Below, in pieces: positions 41,506 through 48,389 of a DNA stretch of 64,000 nucleotides (its first letter is position 1; every line of letters starts with the position of its first letter). A program made the translations under genes and the position numbers. Below the pieces are notes generated by a model, which had not been told where the DNA came from, ran no database searches, and saw only the letters and a list, made by a program, of their open reading frames with translations. This DNA comes from Nonomuraea jiangxiensis (GTDB lineage Bacteria > Actinomycetota > Actinomycetes > Streptosporangiales > Streptosporangiaceae), in contig NZ_FNDJ01000032.1 in assembly GCF_900099965.1 (NCBI RefSeq), forward strand, positions 1 through 64,000, written 5' to 3'.

Positions 41506-41982
41506 TCAAGATTCGGGCCACGACTCCCGCGGAGAGACGTAACTGCCGCGCTGGGCCACGGTGTAGATCCACCCCTGCTCCCTGAGCAGAGCCATGGCCC
41601 GCCGCACTGTTTCCCGTGCGACCCCGTGCTGCTTCACCAGCGCCGTCTCGCCCGGTATCGGGCGTCGCGGGAGCAGCTTTCCTGATTGGATCTGATTGCT
41701 GATGTCTGTCGCAATTTGCTGGTAGAGCGGTGTTTTCCGCCTCTGGCGAGGCGCTTCCGTCGATGGACCGACAAAGGCCCCTTCTCCTTGAACGGTGTAG
41801 ACGAGCCCTTCCTCCCTGAGGACGCGGACCGCCCGCCTGGCCGTGGTTCTGGCGACCCCGAACTCCTGCTGGATTTCGGCCTCGCTCGGCACCGGGTGTC
41901 CGGCGGAGAGCCCCGAGACCCGCCGCCGCAGGATGTCGGCGATCTGGAGGTAGACGTGGGTGTCACCTTCGTAATCGAGCAC
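41506..41982 (-). CDS. Double winged-helix GntR-type regulator 2 (no effector domain)
   Basis: 158 residues, the same design as its neighbour. One GntR wing is YLQIADILRRRVSGLSAGHP with PSEAEIQQEFGVARTTARRA and VQGEGAFVG. The second is YQQIATDISNQIQSGKLLPR with PGETALVKQHGVARETVRRA and AQRGSYVSP. The tandem genes look like a local duplication. GTG 41982 aligns with the paralogue and has TATGTT 6 bases upstream, suggesting a leaderless transcript; TTG starts up to 42009 are possible. Single-domain GntR proteins of this kind occur in actinomycete accessory loci, but I do not know a characterised double-winged one. Confidence 0.78.
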   Translation of the reverse strand: MLDYEGDTHVYLQIADILRRRVSGLSAGHPVPSEAEIQQEFGVARTTARRAVRVLREEGLVYTVQGEGAFVGPSTEAPRQRRKTPLYQQIATDISNQIQSGKLLPRRPIPGETALVKQHGVARETVRRAMALLREQGWIYTVAQRGSYVSPRESWPES

Positions 41983-42024
41983 GTGAGCAACATAGGCCAA
42001 GGCGGGCAAGTGCTCTCATATCGT

Positions 42025-42042
42025 TCTGTCTATATAGGCAGA
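42025..42042. promoter_or_regulatory. 18-bp near-perfect palindrome, candidate GntR operator
   Basis: TCTGTCTATATAGGCAGA is symmetric at all but one base pair. It lies in the divergent gap between the GntR pair and the small gene at 42093, in a stretch notably less GC-rich than the flanks. Confidence 0.55.
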
Positions 42043-42092
42043 GCGCCCTACTCAAGCAGACAAGGGACAACGACTAGACGTATGGTTTCCTC

Positions 42093-42401
42093 ATGACAGA
42101 ACCAGACTCGCCGCCGGAGGACGACGACCGGTTTCACTCGATCCACGTGCCGGAGCCGAACCCCGACTACCCACCGTTGAGATGGGAGCCACTACGGCCG
42201 CACGGGGATCGTGCCCGGGTCCGTGACTACACGTGCAGCTGCCAGCCGACGTACTACGAGTTGTGCCAGATAGGGGGTGAATACTTCATCCGGCGGACCC
42301 GCATAGTCGATGGTGAAACCGTGGTCGACGAGACCGCACGCGGCAGGCGCGCTCAAACGATGATCGTGTGGGCCAACCTGCTGTTCGCGGGCCACCGATA
42401 A
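42093..42401 (+). CDS. Small hypothetical protein
   Basis: 102 residues, soluble, no signal peptide. Acidic, Pro-rich start (PDSPPEDDDRFH), then a compact part with two Cys (YTCSCQP), tyrosines and strands (YELCQIGGEYFIRRTRIV). ATG 42093 lacks a ribosome site but has TATGGT 6 bases upstream, consistent with a leaderless mRNA. I do not recognise the family; such small proteins paired with GntR-like or XRE regulators are common in actinomycetes. Its coding status is supported by frame length and base use, not by known homologues. Confidence 0.6.
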   Translation: MTEPDSPPEDDDRFHSIHVPEPNPDYPPLRWEPLRPHGDRARVRDYTCSCQPTYYELCQIGGEYFIRRTRIVDGETVVDETARGRRAQTMIVWANLLFAGHR

Positions 42402-42425
42402 CCAGGGCGTACGCGGCGTGCTCCG

Positions 42426-43397
42426 TCAGGAGCCGGTCGTGAAGGCGGCGTGCCGGGCCCTCGCTTCGGCGGCGGGCAGGAGCTCGCGGGCCGCCAGCCA
42501 GGCCGCCGCGCCCGCCGCGTCGCGCGCCGTCGTGACCGTCTCGCCCGCCAGCAGCCGCATCACGGCCGCCCGCACCGGCCCTTCGCTGGTCAGCACGCTG
42601 CCGGCGAGCACCACCGGGCCGGCGGCGTGCACCCGCCGGAGCGTGGTCACCAGATGGCCGGCCGCCTCCTGGACGATCTCGACGGCCAGCGGATCGCCCG
42701 CCTCCGCCGCCCGGCTGACCAGCGAGGACAGCGCGGCCAGCCGCATGTGGTCGGCCTGCGCCAGCCGGACGATGCGATCGGCGGCGGCACGCGGCGTGGC
42801 CCGCCGCTCCGCGCCCAGGAAGTGCCCGCCGACGAGCCGGACCAGCTCTCCCCCTTCGCCCTCGGGGAGCAGGGCCTCGACCGGCAGGCCCCGGTCCAGG
42901 GCGTGCACCACGGCCTTGGCGGCCTCGCGGCCGATCCAGAAGCCCGAACCCGCGTCGCCGAGGAGCCAGCCCAGCCCGTCCGCGAGCGCGTCGAGGTCGA
43001 AGTCCACGATCCGGGCGGCGACGGCGCCCGTGCCGGACAGCAGCAGGGCGCCGTCGGGCTCGGAGGACCCGGCGGCGTAGGCGATCTGCACGTCACCCAG
43101 GTAGCGCGGCCCGCGGGCGATCCCGTGCTCGGCCCAGACCGTCGTCAGCTCGGGCACCATCTCCTCCACGTGCCCGGCCACTCCGGCCAGCGAGGAGACC
43201 ACCCGGGCCCCGGCCAGGGAGCCGAGCGCCTCGCGCAGCGCGTCGGCGACCGCCGCCACCGCCGCGGTCAGCCCGTGCGCGGTCGGATTGCCCGGCCCGG
43301 CGATCGCGTAGCCGACGCGAGCGCCGCCGAGCGTGTGCACGGCCACCCGCGTGGAGGTGGCCCCGGCATCGACGCCGACCACTAGCGATTCCGTCAC
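42426..43397 (-). CDS. BadF/BadG-type N-acetylglucosamine kinase-like protein (module B)
   Basis: 323 residues, the normal length for the family. ATPase motifs are GVDAGATSTRVAV (phosphate 1), LLSGTGAVAARIV (phosphate 2), GLGWLLGDAGSGFWIGREA and LAGSVLTSEGPV (adenosine). It is paralogous to the module A kinase without that protein's insertion. It likely phosphorylates GlcNAc or a relative after import by the downstream NgcEFG-like system. The GTG at 43397 has no clear ribosome site. Divergent from the module B RpiR gene. Confidence 0.9.
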   Translation of the reverse strand: MTESLVVGVDAGATSTRVAVHTLGGARVGYAIAGPGNPTAHGLTAAVAAVADALREALGSLAGARVVSSLAGVAGHVEEMVPELTTVWAEHGIARGPRYLGDVQIAYAAGSSEPDGALLLSGTGAVAARIVDFDLDALADGLGWLLGDAGSGFWIGREAAKAVVHALDRGLPVEALLPEGEGGELVRLVGGHFLGAERRATPRAAADRIVRLAQADHMRLAALSSLVSRAAEAGDPLAVEIVQEAAGHLVTTLRRVHAAGPVVLAGSVLTSEGPVRAAVMRLLAGETVTTARDAAGAAAWLAARELLPAAEARARHAAFTTGS

Positions 43398-43477
43398 GGA
43401 AACGAGTCTGGGGGTTGACGGGACCCTGAAGCAAGAATAATTTTCGCGGGAAGACCGGGTATTCGGAAGGAATATTC
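43398..43477. promoter_or_regulatory. Divergent promoter of amino-sugar module B
   Basis: An AT-richer gap containing GCAAGAATAATTTTCG (43431-43446). Module A has GCAATAATTTTTGAC in the matching place on its minus strand. The shared AATAATTTT core is a candidate RpiR operator. AAGGA serves as ribosome site for the RpiR GTG. Confidence 0.45.
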
Positions 43478-44347
43478 GTGACTTCAGGAGCTCTCGGACG
43501 TGTAGAGACGGAACTACCCGGTTTGCCGGAGGCGTTGCGCAGGGTCGGCGAGGTCATTCTCGGAGACCCGGCCGAGGCCGCGCGGTCGACCATCATCGCG
43601 CTGGCCGAGCGGGCGGGCAGCTCGCCCGCCACCGTGACCAGGTTCTGCCGGGCGTTCGGCTTCTCCGGCTACGCGGAGCTGCGTGTCGCGCTCGCCACGG
43701 AGACCGGCAGGGCGGCGCAGGCCGGCTGGGGCGCGGGCGTCGGCCACGAGATCGGCCCCGACGACCCGCTGGACGCGGCCATCGAGGTGATGGCCGCCGC
43801 CGACACCAGGCTCATCCAGGACACCGCCGCCCAACTCGACCTCGACGTGGTCGCCAGGGTCGCCGACGCGATCGTGGCGGCCCCGCGTGTACTCCTCGTC
43901 GGCGTCTCCACCAGCGGTAACGTGGCGACCATGCTGGAGGGCCGGCTGCGCCGGATCGGCATCCCGGGGTGGAGCGCGGGTGACGCGCACGTGGCCCTGT
44001 CGGAGGCGGCACTGCTCAAGACGGGCGACGTGGCCATCGGCATCAGCCATCGCGGCCGCACCCGCGAGGTCATGGAGTCGCTGGCGGAGGCGGGCAGCCA
44101 CGGGGCACTGACGGTCGCCGTCACCTCCTTCGCCCGCTCGCCGCTGGCCGAGCTGGCCGAGCTGGTGCTGACCACCGCCAGCAGGGAGACCACGTTCCGG
44201 CTCGGCGGGCTGGCCGCCGTGCACTCGCAGCTCTTCGTGCTGGACGCCGTCTACGTGGCGGTCGCGCAACGCACTTACGAGCGCACCAACGAGGCGTTCG
44301 AACGCACGATCAGCGCTGTGGAGAGCCACCGCGTGGAGAGAGGCTGA
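43478..44347 (+). CDS. RpiR/MurR-family transcriptional regulator (module B)
   Basis: 289 residues, the same length as the module A regulator. Helix-turn-helix: LPGLPEALRRVGEVIL, IIALAERAGSSPATVTRFCR. SIS domain: LLVGVSTSGNVATMLEGRL, IGISHRGRTREVMESL, AVTSFARSPLAELAE. The C-terminal region (VAQRTYERTNEAFERT) is nearly identical in pattern to its paralogue. It should sense the sugar phosphate formed by the divergent kinase. Directly abuts the SIS gene. Confidence 0.92.
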   Translation: MTSGALGRVETELPGLPEALRRVGEVILGDPAEAARSTIIALAERAGSSPATVTRFCRAFGFSGYAELRVALATETGRAAQAGWGAGVGHEIGPDDPLDAAIEVMAAADTRLIQDTAAQLDLDVVARVADAIVAAPRVLLVGVSTSGNVATMLEGRLRRIGIPGWSAGDAHVALSEAALLKTGDVAIGISHRGRTREVMESLAEAGSHGALTVAVTSFARSPLAELAELVLTTASRETTFRLGGLAAVHSQLFVLDAVYVAVAQRTYERTNEAFERTISAVESHRVERG

Positions 44348-45082
44348 ATGAGCTACGCATCCAAGGTGCTCGACCTGGCCCATCAGGTCGCGGAGAGCCA
44401 GGCCGAGCCGGTACGCGCGGCGGCCGCGCTGCTGGTGGCCTCGATCAGGGCGGACGGCGTGGTCAACGCGTTCGGCTCGGGTCATTCCGAGGCCATCGCC
44501 ATGGAGATCGCCGGCCGGGCCGGCGGCCTGGTCCCCAGCAACCGCCTCACTCCCAGGGACCTGGTGCTGTACGGTGGCCAGCCGCCCAGCGTGCTGACCC
44601 CTGAGCTGGAGCGGGATCCGGCGGTCGCGCACCGGATCTACGAGCTGGCCCCGGTCGCGCCGCAGGACGTGTTCGTACTGATCTCCAGCTCGGGCGTCAA
44701 CGGCGCGGTCGTCGAGCTGGCCACGATCGTCAAGGAACGCGGCCACCCGCTGATCGCCCTGACCTCCGTCAAGCACAGCACGCGGATGACCTCCCGCCAC
44801 CCGTCGGGCGCCAAGCTGCTCGACCTGGCGGACGTGGTGCTGGACAACGGCGCGCCCTACGGGGACGCCATCCTCGACCTGCCCGGCGGCGGCACCTACG
44901 GCGCGGTGTCCACGATCACCTCGGCGCTGCTCGCGCAGATGGTGGTCACGCGGGCGGTGGAGGAGCTGGTGGCCCTGGGCGAGACACCCCCCATCTACCT
45001 GTCGGCCAACGTGACCGGCGGCGACGACCACAACAAGGCACTGGAGAGCCGCTACGCAGGACGCATCAGACGCGGTTCATAA
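44348..45082 (+). CDS. SIS-domain phosphosugar isomerase-like protein (module B)
   Basis: 244 residues: VVNAFGSGHSEAIAMEIAGRA, VFVLISSSGVNGAVVELA, TSRHPSGAKLLDLADVVLDN, YLSANVTGGDDHNKALE. Paralogue of the protein at 35742-36500. Its ATG follows the RpiR TGA with no gap. Likely acts on the phosphorylated amino sugar; reaction unproven. Confidence 0.9.
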   Translation: MSYASKVLDLAHQVAESQAEPVRAAAALLVASIRADGVVNAFGSGHSEAIAMEIAGRAGGLVPSNRLTPRDLVLYGGQPPSVLTPELERDPAVAHRIYELAPVAPQDVFVLISSSGVNGAVVELATIVKERGHPLIALTSVKHSTRMTSRHPSGAKLLDLADVVLDNGAPYGDAILDLPGGGTYGAVSTITSALLAQMVVTRAVEELVALGETPPIYLSANVTGGDDHNKALESRYAGRIRRGS

Positions 45083-45102
45083 ATAGTCAGGAGTAAGTCA
45101 TC

Positions 45103-46518
45103 ATGCCTCACACCCCCCATATCAGTAGGCGCGAACTCCTTCGCGGCGCCGCCCTCGTGCCCGTGGCAGGGGCGCTGGCCGCGTGTGCCACACCGGCGGC
45201 CCCGCCCGCGGCCACGTCGTCGTCCGCGCCGGTCGCGACCAGCGCGGCGAACCCGCTCGGCGTTCCCGCCGACAAGCCGCTGGAGGTCTGGATCTTCGAC
45301 GGCGGCTTCGGCCAGGACTATGCCACCGGCATCCACCAGCCGCTGTTCAAGAGCAAATATCCGAACGTCGAGATCAAGCACAACTCGACCAAGGAGATCA
45401 CGAAGGTCCTCCAGCCGCGCTTCGCCGGCGGCAACCCGCCCGAGGTGATCGACAACTCCGGCGCCAACTTCATGGACTTCGGCGCGCTGGCCCAGGACAG
45501 CCAGCTGCAGGACCTCACCGCGCTGCTCGACGCGCCCTCGTGGGACGACCCGAACACCAAGGTCAGGGACACCATCGACCAGTCGGTCATCGACATCGGC
45601 ACCTACGACGGCAAGTTCTCCGTGCTCGGCTACGTCAACTACATCCACGGCATCTGGTATTCGCAGAAGGCATTCCGGGACAACCAATGGCAGATCCCGA
45701 AGACCTGGGACGAGTTCCTGGCCCTCTGCGAGACGATCAAGAAGTCCGGCAAGATGGCACCTTTCACCTATGCCGGAAAATTCCCGCAATATCTGTATGA
45801 GCCGCTGCTGACCATGGCCGCCAAGATCGGCGGCAACGAGGTGCTCGTCAACATCGACAACCTCGAGGACGGCGCCTGGACCGCCGAGCCCATGAAGACC
45901 GCCGCCACCGCCTGGGCCGAGGTGGGCGCCAAATATCTCATGCAGGGCACCACCGGCCTCGACCACATCCAGACCCAGACCGCCCAGAACAAGTACCGCG
46001 TGGCCATGCTGCCCTCCGGCTCCTGGCTGGAGAACGAGCAGAAGTCCACCACCCCGGCCGACTTCGAGTACGGCATGTTCCCCATCCCCGACGTCACCGG
46101 CTCGGACAAGCTGCCGTACGGCACCCTGCACACCCAGCCGGGCGAGAACTTCATCGTCTCCGCCAAGAGCCCCAACCCGCAGGCCGGCATGGAATACCTG
46201 CGGGCCATGCTGTCGAAGAAGGCGGCCGGCGACTTCAGCGAGCTCGTACGTACGCTGACCGTGGTCAAGGGCGCGAGCGAGGGCCGCAAGAACTCGCCGG
46301 GCGTCGAGAGCGCCTCCAAGGCGATCACCGAGGCGGGCGCCAACGTCGTCTACTACCGCTGGAACAACTGGTACGGCCCGCTCAAGGACGAGGGCGTCGC
46401 CGCCACCGGCGAGCTGATGGCCGGCCGCCTCAGCCCGGACAAGTATCTGGAGCGCATGCAGAAGAAGGCCGACGAGATCAAGAACGACTCCTCGATCAAG
46501 AAGTATCAGCGTTCATGA
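45103..46518 (+). CDS. ngcE: NgcE-like N-acetylglucosamine/chitobiose-binding protein
   Basis: 471 residues. The signal region combines a twin arginine (SRRELLRG) with a lipobox (LAAC), so it may be Tat-exported and lipidated. The mature part (LEVWIFDGGFGQDY, GGNPPEVIDNSGANFMDFGAL, GKFSVLGYVNYIHGIWYSQ, MLPSGSWLENEQK) matches the NgcE type of solute-binding protein, which in Streptomyces binds GlcNAc and N,N'-diacetylchitobiose. First gene of an importer with two permeases; the ATPase would be supplied in trans. The assignment comes from family resemblance and the kinase/RpiR context. Confidence 0.85.
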   Translation: MPHTPHISRRELLRGAALVPVAGALAACATPAAPPAATSSSAPVATSAANPLGVPADKPLEVWIFDGGFGQDYATGIHQPLFKSKYPNVEIKHNSTKEITKVLQPRFAGGNPPEVIDNSGANFMDFGALAQDSQLQDLTALLDAPSWDDPNTKVRDTIDQSVIDIGTYDGKFSVLGYVNYIHGIWYSQKAFRDNQWQIPKTWDEFLALCETIKKSGKMAPFTYAGKFPQYLYEPLLTMAAKIGGNEVLVNIDNLEDGAWTAEPMKTAATAWAEVGAKYLMQGTTGLDHIQTQTAQNKYRVAMLPSGSWLENEQKSTTPADFEYGMFPIPDVTGSDKLPYGTLHTQPGENFIVSAKSPNPQAGMEYLRAMLSKKAAGDFSELVRTLTVVKGASEGRKNSPGVESASKAITEAGANVVYYRWNNWYGPLKDEGVAATGELMAGRLSPDKYLERMQKKADEIKNDSSIKKYQRS

Positions 46519-47426
46519 TCTTCAACAGGTATCGCCGCGGGCTGTTCATCATCTCGTTCCTGGCAGCCCCGGTGATGCTCTATCTGGTCTACGTGATCTC
46601 GCCCTACCTACAGGCGTTCTACATCGCGATGACGGACTGGCGCGGCGTGACGGCCACGCCCACCTTCATCGGCCTGGACAACTTCGTGCGGCTGTTCGGC
46701 GACGAGACGTTCTGGAAGGCCGTCACCCACAACGTCCTGCTGCTCGTGCTGCTGCCGCTGATCACGATCGTCATCGCCCTGTTCTTCGCCTTCCTCCTCA
46801 ATGTGGGCGGCGCGCAGGGCGTGACCGGCATCCGCGGGTCGAAGATCTACCGCGTGGTGTTCTTCTTCCCGCAGGTCCTGGCCGTCGCGGTGGTGGCGGT
46901 GCTGTTCCAGCAGGTGTTCCGGCCGGATGGCAGCGGCATGCTGAACGGCCCCCTGATGGCGCTCGGGGTCTCGCCGATCGGCTTCCTGTCCGATCCCCAG
47001 GTGGCGTTCTGGTCGGTGCTGGGCGTCATGGTGTGGCAGGCGGTCGGCTTCTACGTGGTGCTGTTCTCGGCAGGGCTGGCCTCCATCCCGCGGGACATGT
47101 TCGAGGCGGCGCAGATCGACGGGGCCGGCCGGATGAGCCTGTTCTTCCGCGTCACGCTGCCGCTGCTCTGGGACACCGTCCAGGTGGCCTGGGTCTACCT
47201 GGGCATCCTGGCGCTCGACGTGTTCGCGATCGTGTGGGTGATGACCGACCAGCACGGCGGGCCCGACTGGTCGACGACCGTGATGGCGGCGGAGATCTAC
47301 CGCAACGCCTTCCAGTACTCCCGCTTCGGCTACGCCTCCGCGCTGGGCGTGGTCATGTTCGTCTTCACCGTCGGCTTCGCGATCCTGTCCCTGCGCCTGT
47401 CACGGCGTGAACGAATCGAGTACTGA
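46515..47426 (+). CDS. ngcF: NgcF-like sugar ABC permease
   Basis: 303 residues, six or more membrane helices. The EAA loop is MFEAAQIDGAGRMSLFFRVTL. MTDQHGGPDWSTTVMAAEIY is typical of the GlcNAc/chitobiose type. ATGA overlap with ngcE and a one-base overlap with ngcG show tight coupling. Confidence 0.85.
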   Translation: MIFNRYRRGLFIISFLAAPVMLYLVYVISPYLQAFYIAMTDWRGVTATPTFIGLDNFVRLFGDETFWKAVTHNVLLLVLLPLITIVIALFFAFLLNVGGAQGVTGIRGSKIYRVVFFFPQVLAVAVVAVLFQQVFRPDGSGMLNGPLMALGVSPIGFLSDPQVAFWSVLGVMVWQAVGFYVVLFSAGLASIPRDMFEAAQIDGAGRMSLFFRVTLPLLWDTVQVAWVYLGILALDVFAIVWVMTDQHGGPDWSTTVMAAEIYRNAFQYSRFGYASALGVVMFVFTVGFAILSLRLSRRERIEY

Positions 47427-48343
47427 TGACAACTGTGACGTCGTGGACGGCGGCGAACTCGCGGCGGCTCGCCCGCGAGGAACGCAGGCGGCGGCTCGGC
47501 CCGCTCGGGGTGCTCACGCACGTCGCGCTGCTGATCTGGACGCTGCTGGTCATGGTGCCGATCCTGTGGACGTTCCTGGCCTCGGTGAAGAGCGAGGACG
47601 AGATCTTCGGTGACGCCTGGTCGCTGCCCGCCACGCTGCGCTGGGACAACTTCGCCAGGGCCTGGGAGCAGGCGCACATCGGCCAGTACATGCTCAACAG
47701 CGTCATCGTCGTGGCGTTCAGCACGTTCGGGACCATGCTCGTCGGGTCCATGGCGGCGTACGTGCTGGCGCGTTACCCGTTCCGCGGCAACCGGGCGATC
47801 TACCTGCTGTTCGTGTCCGGGCTGGCGTTCCCGGTCTACCTGGCCCTGACGCCGCTGTTCTTCGTGGTGCAGAACCTGGGCAACCTGCCGGTCATCGGGC
47901 CCTTCATCGGGTTGAACACGCATGCCGGGATCGTGCTGGTCTACATCGCGTACTCGATGCCGTTCACCGTGTTCTTCCTGTCGGCCTTCTTCCGTACGCT
48001 GCCGACGGCCGTGGGGGAGGCGGCCATGGTGGACGGGGCCTCGCACACGCGGGTCTTCTTCCAGATCATGCTGCCGATGGCCCGGCCGGGCATCATCAGC
48101 ATCACGATCTTCAACATCCTCGGGCAGTGGAACCAGTACCAGCTCCCGCTGGTGCTGCTGCAGGAGCGGGACAAGTGGGTGCTCACCCAGGGCATCTCCG
48201 ACGTCTCCACCGCCGCCGGATACGACCAGGACTGGTCGGCCCTCTTCGCCGCCCTGACCATCGCCATCCTGCCGATGCTGGTCGTCTACACGCTCTTCCA
48301 GCGCCAGATCCAGTCGGGCCTCACGTCCGGCGCCCTGAAGTAG
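47426..48343 (+). CDS. ngcG: NgcG-like sugar ABC permease
   Basis: 305 residues. EAA loop VGEAAMVDGASHTRVFFQIML, MalG-like NILGQWNQYQLPLVLLQERD, and C-terminal IQSGLTSGALK. An N-terminal basic stretch (RRLAREERRRRLG) precedes the first helix. Last gene of module B, closed by a strong hairpin seven bases after the stop. Confidence 0.85.
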   Translation: MTTVTSWTAANSRRLAREERRRRLGPLGVLTHVALLIWTLLVMVPILWTFLASVKSEDEIFGDAWSLPATLRWDNFARAWEQAHIGQYMLNSVIVVAFSTFGTMLVGSMAAYVLARYPFRGNRAIYLLFVSGLAFPVYLALTPLFFVVQNLGNLPVIGPFIGLNTHAGIVLVYIAYSMPFTVFFLSAFFRTLPTAVGEAAMVDGASHTRVFFQIMLPMARPGIISITIFNILGQWNQYQLPLVLLQERDKWVLTQGISDVSTAAGYDQDWSALFAALTIAILPMLVVYTLFQRQIQSGLTSGALK

Positions 48344-48349
48344 CCGTCA

Positions 48350-48385
48350 CCCGGGGAGCGCCGTACGCGCCCGGCGCTCCCCGGG
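48350..48385. terminator. Bidirectional terminator between ngcG and metE
   Basis: CCCGGGGAGCGCCG (48350-48363) and CGGCGCTCCCCGGG (48372-48385) form a perfect 14-bp stem with an 8-base loop, between two convergent genes. There is no U-run, as is usual for GC-rich actinomycete terminators. Confidence 0.85.
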
Positions 48386-48389
48386 CATG

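Noticed and set aside
40976..42401. GntR cassette as an integrative element or prophage remnant
   Set aside because: No integrase, excisionase, replication gene, tRNA target or flanking direct repeat is visible, so I describe it only as a possible acquired cassette.
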